From NCBI GenBank assembly GCA_036346225.1, contig JARFIW010001089.1, positions 1,302,001 through 1,366,000 on the forward strand: a DNA stretch of 64,000 bases, written 5' to 3'. Made by a program: the position numbers and the translations under genes. Below, in pieces: positions 1 through 12,400 of this stretch; the first letter of the stretch is position 1, and each line of letters opens with the position of its first letter. A model generated the notes under the pieces. That model was not told the origin of the DNA. It ran no database searches and saw only the letters and a list, made by a program, of their open reading frames with translations. This stretch comes from Platerodrilus igneus. Taxonomy: Eukaryota > Arthropoda > Insecta > Coleoptera > Lycidae.

Positions 1-246
1 TAATATTTTTATTCAAAGCCATCGCGTCGCGTGAGTTCAGAGTTGAAATCCTCAGAGAGAGTTTCAATTTGATTTTGAATGTCATCAAATGCATACAAAA
101 TTGTTTAATCGTTTACGCAATTCGGTTAATTGAACACCAGAAGGAGTGGCCGTTTGTTGTAAATTAATAATGAATGTTTCAAAATTTGTTGCCTTTCGCT
201 AGAGTAACGTTCGCTTTTTACTTAAAGTTTCAATTTCTGTCGCCAT
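1..246 (-). pseudogene. BEL/Pao gag N-terminal fragment
   Basis: On the minus strand an ATG at 246 opens a reading frame that starts MATEIETLSKKR and continues through a segment ending near LRKRLNNF. This helical, charged start resembles the N-terminus of BEL/Pao Gag. A stop lies about 15 codons in and a frameshift occurs near 90, so it is a remnant. The frame runs off the left edge of the window, so the rest of the element would lie outside. Family assignment is by pattern recognition. Confidence 0.5.
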
Positions 247-635
247 AGTGAGAGCAAAAATTAGTAGGAATTTTCATAATTTTTTAAATTCCAAAGTGCT
301 CCAAAGTCCCGTATGCAAATGCAGCGAGAGAAATTTTGCGATAATATTTGAGAACTCTTATGAGATAAGAGAGTAATTGCACGACATAGCACTTTTTCAT
401 TGTAAACTAGTCAAAATAGCTTAGTTGTAATACGTTTCAGAGAGAGGCATTTGAGCACATCAGTTTTATATACAAAAAGCGTGAATAAAACACATATTTA
501 CTAACAAACAATTTTGTAATGAGATTGAGTATCACTGAAGACAAGATTTTTTTCCACTTCAGTTTAGCTTTGCAAACATGTACTACTTATTCGATACTCT
601 GATCATTGAGTAGTAATATTTTTCATTTAGTTCAT
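247..635. other. Non-coding stretch upstream of BEL gag fragment
   Basis: No gene is visible. By position (upstream of the minus-strand gag start at 246) it could hold the leader and LTR of the BEL remnant, but no second LTR copy exists in the window to prove this. Confidence 0.3.
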
Positions 636-1400
636 TCATAAACAAAAGAGGCGATCTTTTAATACAAATACGTTTTTATAGGAAGAATGAATAAAATAAA
701 TGGAATGACCTGTGTTCTTTCCATCGGTTTTCATATCTGCGGTGTTCATGTCCGCTTCTAGACCCATTGTCGCCGTCCTAGCGGTTACGATTCTGTTCTT
801 CCCAATTCCGTACGTCAGCGTTCCCCTTGTAGTTAGTCTCGTAGGCTTTTGCCACGTCATAGTTACGCATTATCTCAAACAAGTCCCGTAGCGTTTCAAT
901 GTTTTGAATTGCAACAACCCTTGTAAATTCAGGATCCATTTGTCGTGATAATAACTATATGATTTCGTCCTCCCTCCTTTTGGATGTCAAGTACTGTACC
1001 TGGTTATATTTGTGGATAATGTAGTCTTTTCGTGTCCTGTAATTAGGTTCGTCCATATGTGTGTTTGACATGAGTGCCCCCAGTATTGCTCTATGAACAG
1101 TCTTTTAAATTTGGTAAAGGTGTCATATTCCTTTTTAACTATGCTGTTCCATTTCTCAGCATTTCCAAATAATGTAGCGTTAATGATTTGTAGTTTGATT
1201 GGTTCGGATTCACTGTATAATATTTTGGCCAGTTTGTCCAAAAAAATCATCGTTTGTTCAAACCGTTTCCGGTCAAATTTAAGCAGCATCTCTTTTCCAT
1301 ATCTGTTTTCTATCTGTTTCGGCTATCCTAATCGTCCCTCTCGAAATCGTTGATCTTGTTACGTTTCTGTTGTACATCTCAGCCAATCCTTTATTCTAAC
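636..1400 (-). pseudogene. Retrotransposon gag remnant
   Basis: The minus-strand frame at 987-1289 encodes a capsid-like helical segment (FLDKLAKILYSESEP, then LFGNAEKWNSIV and FKRLFIEQYWG) of the kind seen in LTR-retrotransposon Gag: a flexible substrate domain, a short 'NAEKW' turn, and a load-and-attach helix. After a frameshift near 985 the same protein seems to continue in other frames down to 636, where the residues become Arg/Asn/Gly-rich like a nucleocapsid tail. No protease or RT follows. Decayed. Confidence 0.5.
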
Positions 1401-1550
1401 GTCGTCGTGTTAAGTTTTAGCAAATTAGTCTCGTACCAACTATTTCAAATATTTTCGGAGTAGAAGTCTACAGGAAATTTTAGAAGTTCACATGCTTTGT
1501 AGTAAAGTTGGGGTAGAAATATTTAATAACATCCGAAGCAAATTCTTGTA

Positions 1551-1553
<3 letters not shown>

Positions 1554-1628
<75 letters not shown>
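1554..1628. repeat. (AT)n microsatellite
   Basis: About 75 bases of nearly pure AT dinucleotide repeat. Confidence 0.97.
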
Positions 1629-1630
<2 letters not shown>

Positions 1631-3590
1631 ACATGGAATTATAGGCTAAATAGGTCCAGATAATAAAATTTCAACCACTGTGTATATAAGAAATAGGAGC
1701 TATTTATTTACGCGTCAAATTAATAAGTTTAAATAGGGAAGACGAACGGTTATTAATATATTTTGTAATTCTCAATTAGAAGGTTAAAATTGCATAACAG
1801 GTAGAAGCTTTAGAGTACATAAAGACTCAAGGATGCGCAAGTTAATTGTAATAATTTTAAATCAAGCGTATGGGATAAGAAAGGAGCTTTCAAGTATAGA
1901 AAACCAATAATTTAAACGCAGATTTCCAAGTACATAAACGAAAACGGTCGGTTTACAAATCTTTAGAATGGTTAAACTCGGAATTGTTATTTTAAGCGGA
2001 CGATTGTTTCGAAGAAACACCTGTTAGTTAAATGTCGAGTTCAGAAAACTTAAACGAATGTTAGCACAAAATTCTACAGAATTTTGTTTGTAACGGTCAA
2101 TGTATAAGCTGCTAAAATAACAAGTGCTTCGAATAATGAGTGAAATATAAGATCTATAATGTAAAATAGACAGAGAAGCGTATAAGAAAGCTTTGGTTAC
2201 AAGTCACGTCTAAAATACAAGGGAAAATGTGAAGGCCAACAACAATATCGATTTTTTGTAGCTTGAGTGGGATTCGGAATGAGACGATAAATATGCGTGG
2301 AACGGAGAAGGTAGCTGGGAGGTGGAACGTTATAACGAGGCAAAGCAATATCATTGGACGAAGGAGGGCAGTTTTTGAGAAGTTCGCGTACGTTGAGGGT
2401 ATCGAACGAATTTCTATGTAACAACACGATGAACGGGGAATTTTTCGGCCGTTGGAGTTCGTTACGATAAAATTTTTGAGAATCGGTTTAGAAAATAAGC
2501 TTTTCAATGGAAATAGGTTTCATGGGGGGTATTGAAAAGCATACAAATACTCTGAGGAAGATATTAAAGCTCTCTTATATCTCTTATATCTTATATTTGA
2601 TATCGCGCTTAGATCTCTAACGTAATTGCTTGTACGGGATCTTAAGTTGTATTAATTATTGTTTATTCGGTACAACATCCTAATTTAAAGTATGTAAAGC
2701 AGTTTGTAACGGATCATAAAAGTATTAAAAGTGATTTGCACGAGTGATTGCTAAAGTTACAAAAGAGCCGTTAGTACAAGATACAATGAAATGATAGGAT
2801 GGTACTTGAGAGTTGGATAGTGGGGATCAGTTGGATCCAGACATAATCTTTAAGTATATGGACACAACGACGAGGGTTTGTAGTACACATCTCCTGAGGT
2901 AACGATGGACGAAGCCTACTCCAGGTAAAGAAAATTAATTTCCTGCTTGTTGCTTAAACATTTGTGCTCATATTTCTGTGTTTGAGTGTTTTGACTTGTT
3001 GGAAGTGTATTCATTACCACAAAAACTCATTTAAAGGGGTATATGTACAGGACAATTAATATTGATTATTTAAAAATGTTTATTGATGGTATAAAATGTT
3101 TATTGATGTTATAAAATGTTGTTGTAAGGAGTAAACGGGTCTTTAGATTTATTTTTAATGAAAATACGAGGTTTTAAAAGCATTTAGATGAACTGGGTTA
3201 TAATGTGCTCAAAATAGACCAGAATAAAATCAATCTAGGGTTGCATGATGGGCCCATCTACTCGTCTTAAAGAAATTTGTTGAAATAATTAAAATCATAA
3301 AATTGTGAAATATTTAAAGATTGAGATGGTAACAGTTGTTATCAAACTGTATGGAACAAGGTGTAAATATTTTGTTAATAATGGAAACATGTTAATATGT
3401 GTAAATAAAAAGGTTGTATGTTTTGTTTCATTATTTGAGTTGTAATTTCATTTGACTGTGTTTGTGAGAAAGGAAAGTACTTAGGATGGTAGGTATTCAA
3501 GAAGAAGCCGATTGCTGAGCTAGCCAGGGTGTGCAGAACTACGGAGGCGTTCACAAGGTAGTGTAAGAAATTTTTAAAATTTTTTTTTCC
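1629..3590. other. No recognisable gene
   Basis: AT-rich sequence. A minus-strand frame at 2197-2480 (containing VRELLKNCPPSSNDIALPR) is open for about 90 codons and is less biased than its surroundings, but matches no family I recognise. There is no clear splice context. Confidence 0.4.
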
Positions 3591-3594
3591 AGAA

Positions 3595-3700
3595 ATTTTA
3601 TGACGGCACTTTTATGACGGCCCAACGCTGGGACTCGATTTAAGAGCTTAATCCGACAGTCCACAACAATTTTATGGCGCCCAATTCGTGGGGCTTGATT
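3595..3700 (+). other. Duplicated primer-binding-site-like motif
   Basis: Two similar motifs occur about 60 bp apart: TTTTATGACGGCCCAACGC followed by a gggactcgatt tail, and TTTTATGGCGCCCAATTCG followed by a ggggcttgatt tail. TGGCGCCCAA resembles the tRNA primer sites of retroviruses and gypsy elements. No gag follows here. A related pair is found at 59.05-59.13 kb, where a gag start does follow. Confidence 0.35.
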
Positions 3701-4430
3701 GGTTTTTAGGGAAATAATAAAATCCTAAATTAATATAGTAATCTCTGTGTTTAGTTATATTTTCTAGTAAAAGAGTAAACGTAAATATATATTTGGACTC
3801 AACTTAATTCCAAAAAATAATAAAATGTATTTTTAAAGTAAGGTAAAGATAGGTATTTTATATGTGCGAAACACAATGTAACATGGCTAGGTTTCGGTCA
3901 AATGTCATGTTACATTGTCAACCTAATTTATGTCTTTCTGTAATTCCACCATACCTACAATAAAATTTCCTTCCAGGGTTTCTATTTTGTCTTCGACGTT
4001 CTTCCATATTTGCGACCTAAAAAACGTAAAATTGAACAGACTTCTCAATTACAAACAAGATACCAATAATGAGTACAAAAAACTAAACCACATCAACACT
4101 CTCTAGGAGAAAGAATTCCTGGGAGATCGATCCGTTTCTTGATTTCACCGATCCTAAACAGCAATAGTGGGATGTGTTAAATATATTACTTACATGCAAA
4201 AGCGTTTTGAACTGCACAACACGACCTACATCGTTCGTGCTTTCCCATACCGGTATTTAGCAATTTTACAATACTTTTACTTTCACTCAAATTTGCTATT
4301 AATGTTAATGACCACTTATATATTTAATAAGTGTAGTCAGAAATGTTAGACTATAGTGTTTTTATGATAAAAATAATACCAGAATTTTTTTTTCTTTAAT
4401 TATTTCAAGGTGTATGGTGCACACCTAGAT
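3701..4430. other. No recognisable gene
   Basis: AT-rich non-coding sequence. The only open frames are short and featureless. Confidence 0.4.
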
Positions 4431-4491
4431 CATTGGAAGAAATCGCCACTGTTTCCTACTTCTACTGTAAATTTAATTCTATCGCCATAAT
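4431..4491 (-). pseudogene. 3' end of IS630/Tc1-like transposase, beyond the hAT insertion
   Basis: On the minus strand, just beyond the hAT terminus at 4492, an acidic tail IKFTVEVGNSGD and a stop can be read. It continues the transposase at 8166-9445 once the hAT element and one copy of its target duplication are ignored. Such short 'xxVGNSGD' tails are typical of this transposase group. It shows that the hAT landed inside the last codons of the older gene. The assignment depends on the join and on one frameshift nearby. Confidence 0.55.
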
Positions 4492-5587
4492 CAGGGCCAG
4501 CTCTACGTGTAAGCAAAAGATGCGTCGCATCGGGGCGCTTCCGCATAAGGGCGGCATAATTTACACAATATTTAAAGAGAAATGTAAATAGTTGTAGACT
4601 TGTAATCGACCTTTTGTACATTGCAATATAGTAAGATTGCGCGATATGATGAGTCTATTTTTGTCTGCAGCTGACCATGCAATCGATGTTATTCTGCCAC
4701 GAAGTAAATTTTATGACCATTTATAAGCCTGCCATCGACGAGTTTAGTAAATTTAGTAAATTTATACTATAAAAATTTAATAAATACTAATGTCAATTTC
4801 TACGATAATCAGTTATACATTTGTGTCAATCAAATATTCAAGTGTGTGCTTCCTGATATAGTATTAGATATAGATATTTCTTAAATTTTCGGTAAGTACT
4901 TTTTTAATTTTTCAATAAAGCAAAATAATATATTATTTTTTTTTAATAGTTGTTTCCCAAAAAAAAAAGAAATCTAGAAATGAAAATAAAAAACAAAAGC
5001 CTACATCAACCATGGAACGGGAATCGCCGTCAACTGAGCACCAAGTAAATTTTAAAGTAAACGATCCTGCAAGTTGGCCTGTAATTATTAACGATAAAAT
5101 TCGAAAATTAATTGTTGAAGCGAATATCGCTCAAATAAAAAATATTTTTTTTCCACGCAATGAATCCGATCGTTGTTTCAACAATTCGTATTATAACCGA
5201 ACTATAACTAATAATGACATTGTTCCAAGAAAATGGCTTGCCTATTCAGAATCTGCTAATTATGTTTTTTGCATATGTTGCAAACTATTTTCGAAAACCA
5301 AAAATCATCCATTAATTATACTGACGGTTTTTGTAACTGGCAAAATTTGTCGAAAACATTGACTTCTCAAGAAAAAATTCACTATAGAATGTTTTATGAA
5401 TTTAAAAAATCAATTGGAAAATCAAACAACCCTAGATAACGAAATTGAAAAAATTTATTAATCAGAAAAAAACATTGGCGTGCAGCTTTCCAAAGAATTT
5501 ATAAAATTATTAAATATCTTGCTAAGCAATGTTTAGCTTTAAAAGGTTCGTCAGATGTAATATATGAAAAGAATAATTTTAAAACGG

Positions 5588-6817
5588 GTCGAATTATTAT
5601 TGAAATTTGACATTGTTATAGCAAATCATTTAGCCAAGATTCAAAATAAAGAATTGCAATCTGCCCATTATTTAGGCAAAACGTACAAAATGAAATTGTA
5701 AGTCTGATTTTCAGTCAAATTATTAGAAATATTATACAAATGATAAATAACGCAAAGTATTTCTCCGTTATATTGGATTGAACCTCAGATATTAGTCATA
5801 CTGAACAATTATCGGGAGTTATCAGATTTGTACATAAAGACAAAGATAATAAAATAAGTGTTTGTGAACATTTCTTCGGGCGTTTAGAGGTAGAAGATTC
5901 TACAGGAAAAGGTCTATCAAATTATCTAATTGATTTTTTTACAAAACAAATTAAATTAAAATCTACTAGGTCAGGGATACGGCAATGACGTAAATATGCG
6001 AGGGAAAATCGACGGGGTTCCTAAACATATATTAAATGTAAATCCCATAGCATTTTTTGTTGCTTGCTCAGTACATACTCTCAATTTAGTGATTTGTGAT
6101 GCAGCAATGGTAAATATAAAAACTTGTAACTTTTTCGCTAGTATGCAGCAGATTCACAACTTTTTTAGCTCATCAGTTAAACGTTGATGGAATGTGTTAT
6201 TAAAACATTTCAGAATAATGGACATTTTCTAAAACTTGTCGATTTATTATTGAACTTTGACATTGTTATGGCAAATCATTTAGCCAAGATTCAAAATAAA
6301 GGTAAAAACGTACAAAATGAAATTAGAAGTGTGATTTCCAGTCAAATTATTAGAAATATTGTACAAATGTTAAATAACGTAAAGTATTTCTTCGTTATAT
6401 TGGATGGCACCCCAGATATTAGTCACACTGAACAATTATCAGTAGTTATCAGATTTATATATAAAGACAAAGATAATAAAATAAGTGTTCACGAACATTT
6501 CCTCGGGTGTATAGAGGTAGAGATTCTACAGGAAAAGGTCTATCAAATTATCTAATTGATTTTTTTACAAAATTAAGTTAAATTTCAAAAAACTACGCGC
6601 TCAGGGGTACGACAATAGCGCAAATATGCGAGGGAAAATCGACGAAGCTCAAAAACATGTATTAAATGTAAATCCCAGAGCATTTTTCGTTCCTTGCTTA
6701 GCACATACTCTCAATTTAGTGATTTGTGATGCAGCAATGGTAAATATAGAAACTTTTAACTTTTTCGCTACTCTTCAGCATTTTTTCAACTTTTTTAGCT
6801 CGTCGGTTAAACCTTAG
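5588..6817 (+). repeat. Tandem internal duplication in the hAT transposase
   Basis: The segment starting at 5588 (gtcgaattattattgaa) recurs at 6238 (gtcgatttattattgaa), and the downstream segment at 5996 recurs at 6626. The offset falls from 650 to 630 bp because of indels. Both copies encode the same DUF4371 stretch and have since diverged, so the duplication is old but later than the ancestral transposase. Confidence 0.88.
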
Positions 6818-7343
6818 AATGTTTTATTAAAACATACGAATATGACACTTAAAAATTTATCTGATACTAGATGGGAGTCTAATGTTGAAGCACTGAAACC
6901 CGTACAGTTTAGTATTGAAAAGATTTTGGATTTGGATTTCAAAGTAATAATTTTGATAATAACGTCAAATGCGAAGCCCAATCGTTAGCTTTCAAAATTA
7001 AAGATTTTGAATTTGTTTGTTCCATAATAATTTGGTACATTATACTATCACGGATAAACGTCGTTAGTAAAATGCTCCAAAATCGGAGTAAACATTTAAA
7101 TGATGCAACAAAAGCACTTGATAATTTAATCAATTATCATCAAAACTACTGATCAGATGACAATTTTAAAAATATTTTAATAACCGAAAATGATTTCGCT
7201 GAATTATTAGACATTTCTCCCGAATTTAAAGAAAAATCCATTCGTAGACGAAAAAAAAATGTCCGATTATGAAGCAAGACATGAGACGCCAAATGATCCA
7301 CAAATCAAATTAAAAATAGTATTCTTTTTACAATTTTAGAAAC

Positions 7344-7541
7344 AGTCATTAATTCCATAATTCCATAATTCCATAATTCCATAATTCCATAATTCCATAA
7401 TTCCATAATTCCATAATTCCATAATTCCATAATTCCATAATTCCATAATTCCATAATTCCATAATTCCATAATTCCATAATTACATAATTCTATAATTCC
7501 ATAATTCCATAATTCCATTTTTGCATAATTCCATAATTCCC
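7344..7541. repeat. CCATAATT minisatellite
   Basis: About 24 copies of the 8-bp unit ccataatt, with a few variant units near the right end (acataatt, tgcataatt). It lies inside the hAT transposase just before the hATC domain. The minus-strand frame reads as repeated ELWNYGIM but is only a by-product of the repeat. Confidence 0.96.
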
Positions 7542-8165
7542 TAATTTCTTAAGCAACGAAGAAGAAATGGATATTTCTGGAGCAGAATTATTTGATGAAA
7601 TTAAGGTTTTTAGGGACACAAATTTACATATTTGCCGGGAAGAAAATTCTTTAAATATTCTTCAATTTATATTTAATAATAATTTAAACTCTGCTTTTAC
7701 AAATTTGACCATTGCTATAAAAATTTTACTTACACTTTTTGTTTCCATAGCTAGTAGTGAACGTTCCTTTTCGAAATTGAAGTTATTCAAAACTTATTTG
7801 AGATTAACGATATCTCAAATAAAATTTATTGGTTTATCACTAATTTCAAAATATGTGACAATATCGATGCAAGCCAAATTTCTGTGGAATTTGTGCAATG
7901 AAAGCAAGAAAAATTGCATTTTAATACTGGAAATAAATGTAGTTATCAGGAATAGTCTTTTAATGCAATAATTCTGAAATCTATTGAAATAAGTACGATA
8001 TAAATAAATATTTACTTCATCTTGGTATTTGTAATAATAATCATGTTGTATCTGTTTATAAAATAAATCAATAAAAATTATAAAATCAATTTTTTCGTAA
8101 TGCTTATTTGAGGGGCGTCAATTACTGTGCTGCATCGGGGCGCCAAAATCCTAGAGCCGGCACTG

Positions 8166-9445
8166 GTCATAACTCTTAAAAATATTGAGTGTTTCGTTAA
8201 ATCGTCCCACATTTCTATTATAGTACTCTCTGGATTTAGCCTATATTAACTCAATTGGATTAAATTGACAATGAAATGGAGGTAATCGTAAAACTCTATG
8301 AACATGTTTCGCTGCAATTTCATCTATTTCGTAAACTTTAGGTTTTGGATTCTCTCTTACTAACGTCAATAATTCTCTCTTAAACATACTAGTTTCAAAA
8401 GATACTTTATGTTTCAGCAGGTATTGTATTAATTCCTGTTTACTAGAGGTTGTATTTGGCATTTTTTCCATTAATTTTGAATGATAAGATGCACTGTCTA
8501 ATATAATAAGGCTGGGTTGGTTCAGGTTTGGAATTAAAGTTTCTTGAAACCACTTCGTAAACAGTTTAGCATTCATATCGCCATGATAGTCTGCACTTGG
8601 TAATTTGGTAGAAAACAAAAGGGATGCGTTTGGAACAAAACCATCTTTGTTTACCACATGTCGTACAATGAATCTAAAATACTACCAAAATAAAGAAGAC
8701 TATTTAAAACAAGTAATTAGAAACTAACCGTTTTCCTTCATCAAATGGTTTTTTCTTAATACATACTTTGTTTTGTGTTATCAATCCGACTTTTTTTCGC
8801 TGAGCCCCGACTGAAAATCCACGATTTGTCTAAGAAAACAGGATCGTACAATTCCCTTTGTTAGTTTAATTCGTATTCTTTCAAAAATTTTACTCGTACT
8901 GCGGCAACATGTTCTAATTCAAATAATCCCCGTCTGCTATCATCATTTTTAAAAGTAAAACCAATAGTAAGTAAAGCCTTTTCAAACTACTTATACTAAA
9001 ACTAAATACTCCAGACAAAGCAAGTTCTTGTTGTAATGCTTTTACTGTAACATGGAGCTCTAAAAATTACACATAGGTTACAAAATATATCCCAAATTAA
9101 TATTATCTTTATTATGTTTAGAATGCATATCGTATATTTTTCTCTTGAAACAATCTTTAACAAGATCGTCTACATTACAAGATTTTAATTTTGTGCATTT
9201 ACGATTCATACCACGAGATTGCAGTGGTTGATTTTCTTTATGTGCTTCGGATACCTTCTTCTTAATTTTAGTAAGGGTTTGGAGTCCTACACCACAGGCT
9301 TCAGCAGTCCGCTAAAACAATCTAATTAAACCATCTTTTTTACTAAAGTTGATCTAGCATTTGTTCTTACTTGCATTACAGATTCAAATGGAACAAACAA
9401 ACCTTGATTCTCACGTTCGCTTTCAAAGTAATTTAGAACATCCAT
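8166..9445 (-). pseudogene. Intron-containing IS630/Tc1-like transposase
   Basis: The minus-strand gene starts at an ATG at 9445. Exon 1 (9371-9445, MDVLNYFESERENQGL) ends at a GTAAG donor. The next exon starts at 9311 after TTTTAG and encodes a helix-turn-helix-like segment (TAEACGVGLQTLTKIKKK). A further exon starts at 9059, and an intron at 8674-8728 splits the frame in phase before FIVRHVVNKDGF. The catalytic core shows VFLDKSWIF, LIILDSASYHS and PPFHCQFNPIELI, matching the first, second and third acidic positions of the IS630/Tc1 DDE fold. Frameshifts lie near 8980 and after the third motif, and a stop lies near 8865. The C-terminus is displaced to 4431-4491 by the hAT insertion. Confidence 0.78.
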
Positions 9446-12400
9446 AATCACCAACTGCTGTGTTTGTAATTTTAAATGTTTATTACGCAGCATTTTTATT
9501 GTCAATAGTAAACGGCAATAGTTTTGAAAAAAACTGTTCTACAATACAATTAAGACAAAATTACAAAACGCTAAATAAATAGAAAAGCTAACTTAACCTT
9601 CAAAAGCTCAAAAATACAAATGAATTTACAAACTTTATGAACCAAAATAAGACATACGTTTGCTACTTTTTTATTACAGAATTATGAAGAGACACCTTTC
9701 TATAGCTATCCTGTTCTATCAAGCTGAAATTAGTAGACACGAGTAACAAACATTATACTATAGTTGTGTTTTCTATCTAGATATTGCGATGAGTCACACG
9801 CAAGTTTGTTTGGTTCTAACTATATGATTATATTTTTTAGCCAATTTTAGGTTTGGCATGAAGATGAGAATAAGGAGGAAGATGAGAGTTAGACGGTGAA
9901 GCTTTATCTCTTTCAAATAGCACGTAATCGCCTCCAGCAGGTGGTTGAAAATCAGGAAGTTCGTGTTTAAGAAAAAAAGAAAACTCCTATTTAGTTAAAC
10001 GGCTAACCTTGAACACTACTTCATAGCTCTGGATGAGATGAGGTCGTGGGCCGATTTTGTTTCATCATCAAAAACACTAAAAGGGAGGGCGCCACGGCAT
10101 ATACGTTGAAACGACACGGAAGCAAAAGTTCTGGGGAAAACGCAAAAACCCCTTTGACTCTTAAATGAATCTCAACGCTAAAAACGGACTGCTTTACTAA
10201 CCCTTTATACTCTAAAGAAAATAAATAATTAATTAAACCAAGACCAGGATTTGTGGTTCTCCACCTAGACACAAATAAGCACAAAACAAAATTTTACTAG
10301 AGTGTAAATGGTCCTTCAATACTTTAATTTTGAGGCATTAATTTTAGGGTGAAAGACCACTCTTAAATAAACCACTTTTTAAATCCATTTCAATAATTAT
10401 CGTATTTGCAAAAAAATGACAACTGTGTAATAAAAGCATCATAATTCATTTCAAAATACAAAGCAAATTCGGGAAACATCCCCTAAGGAACTGTTTAATA
10501 ATTAACAATAATCAAATATGAAGTTCGATTTTGTCATAAATTTGTTGTTTACAGATAATCAAATTTGGACAAGATTATAGAAATCTAATATTACAAGTTA
10601 TTTTATTCCACTCAAATATTATTGATTTCACATTTACTATATCATCAAGTTGCAAAACGTAATAAAATATTAATCAAAAGATCTAACAGCTAAAAGTTGG
10701 TATTTGTTAAGCAAAATTAATAATTCGATGTTCATAGTTACTCGAGAAATTTTATATTCTCAGTTACAACAAAAATGAAAAATAGCTGTTTTTTACTCTA
10801 TAAAAATTTAACAGATCCCTCTAGGAAATTTTTAATTGTTTACTAAAATGTTTAGCTTCAAGAAACGGATAGTATTTTCATAATTTTCGATAATAGATCG
10901 TTTATCCCTTTCCATACATACGAAATAGAACAGAACCAGACCACTCTTTGGGAGACGGCCTTCAACACCTGCCACTGTTCTAGAAGGTTGACTTTACAAG
11001 CAATGTCAATTTCCAACTAGGTGTCTATCCTTGTAACGTTATCTCGGGGCGACACCAAATTATTTTCCATTGAATCCAATCATAAAATTTCCCTAGTCTC
11101 GATAATTTAATTAGCAAAAATTGTTTCTTTATTTGGATTAAATTCCAACGCAAGAAATTTAGTAAATGAAAACATAATACTAGGTTAGTTAAACCCTAGA
11201 TTGTTGCACTAAAATACCAACAAAAAAATGTGTGTGATAAATATTTAACTTATACTGGCCATTGTTACTCGAGGACGGAGTACCTATCTACTGGCCATCA
11301 CTCAAGAAAAGGATTTAGCCTTTCGGCATCTCCACCCAAACCTTCGGTCTCAAACCATTTTATACCTTTAACAAATCACGTGGATATGACCCCGATTAGA
11401 CGATTCGCATAAGAGCGACCATTCAAAAAAGACATTCGGGTCACAAGTGCCATTAATAGGACTGTAAGCGAGCTAGTTGGATAACCCAAGAAATATCATT
11501 TAAAAACATGTAAAATTATTGCACTATCTAGATTTGATATTTGTGATGCATACGCTTATCAAAAGTACAAGGACGTAAGTTCTACCATTTTTCATGATAA
11601 AAGCTGCTATTCGGAATCAAATACAGGATTTTGCTAAATTATGCTAAATTACGTTTATTTACGTTACAATCGAGTTGTTAACAGTTTGTTTCTTTAAGTA
11701 TATTTTAATACGAATGCTTATGTGTATTAATTTCCAGCGCAAACAAATCTTAAGTTTAATTCATGGAACAAAATCAAAATTTGAATAATGATTTCATTTA
11801 ATATGAAACTGTTGTATTGGTTATAATTCAGTCGTAGCGTATTGGAAGATTAAGTGTCCTGGCTAATTTAAATCCACATCTGGAGATGGTGCCGACGTCA
11901 CCATATATATTTGTCAACTTAAAGTTCAAGGTTGTGCTGCTTTTGTTCTTGTTGATTGCAGTTTGACTTGTAGCAAGGTATTTCAAATATATGGATTTAT
12001 ACTGGTAAGTTTATTATTTTTTCAAATTACCGGTTCTAAAAATATTGTTGTTTGATATACAGGTTGTAGGAAAGGGTTTATTTACCTTTTCTGTATTATA
12101 TGAGCAGAATTAGTTTTATAACTCAATTAACAATTTGAAAACCTATTTCTTGATAGGCGTTCTTTATCTTCGATTGGAGATGTTGTAACAATTTTTTTTT
12201 TTGAAGACTGCAAATCTTCTAAGATTATTCATTGAATACGCTGTTTTATCTACTTAACTAAACACCTAAATATTGTTATGCAAATAAAAATTCAGATTGG
12301 TACCGTGTAGCCCAATCACAAGACAGAAATTATTCCATAGTGTTGGTCGGTTTGCTATCAACAAACGTTGGCCGTTTGAATAAACTCTTCAATGTCAAGC

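Larger units (their letters stand above)
5012..7971 (+). pseudogene. hAT transposase (TTF zinc finger, DUF4371, hATC), broken
   Basis: Readable parts in order: 5012-5362 holds a TTF/ZMYM-type zinc-finger region (IFFPRNESDR, RKWLAYSESANYVFCICCKL) that binds transposon ends in this family. 5996-6187 and 6626-6817 hold DUF4371/RNase-H-fold segments (NVNPRAFF, AHTLNLVICDAA). 6184-6555 holds VILDGTPDISHTEQLSVV, where the first catalytic Asp region lies. 7567-7971 holds the hATC dimerisation domain (SIASSERSFSKLKLFKTYLR). Multiple stops and frameshifts separate them, the core is partly duplicated and a minisatellite interrupts it. The protein is dead. Confidence 0.85.
4492..8165 (+). mobile_element. 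hAT DNA transposon (ZMYM/DUF4371 type)
   Basis: The left end CAGGGCCAGCTCTACG and the reverse complement of the right end, CAGTGCCGGCTCTAGG, are imperfect terminal inverted repeats of hAT type; GCATCGGGGCGC follows inside both ends. Flanking 8-bp duplications are gccataat (4484-4491) and gtcataac (8166-8173), 6 of 8 identical, as expected of an old hAT insertion. The element carries a broken transposase (5012-7971), an internal tandem duplication and a minisatellite. It sits inside an IS630/Tc1-like gene. Confidence 0.88.

Noticed and set aside
7336..7518. 60-codon minus-strand frame ELWNYGIM repeated
   Set aside because: It is only the translation of the ccataatt minisatellite.
10021..10284. 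87-codon minus-strand frame as a host gene
   Set aside because: No recognisable motif, splice signals or repeat copy; could arise by chance.
11030..11065. Primer site and LTR edge (TTTGGTGTCGCCCCGAG on the minus strand)
   Set aside because: No LTR pair, polypurine tract or gag found nearby.
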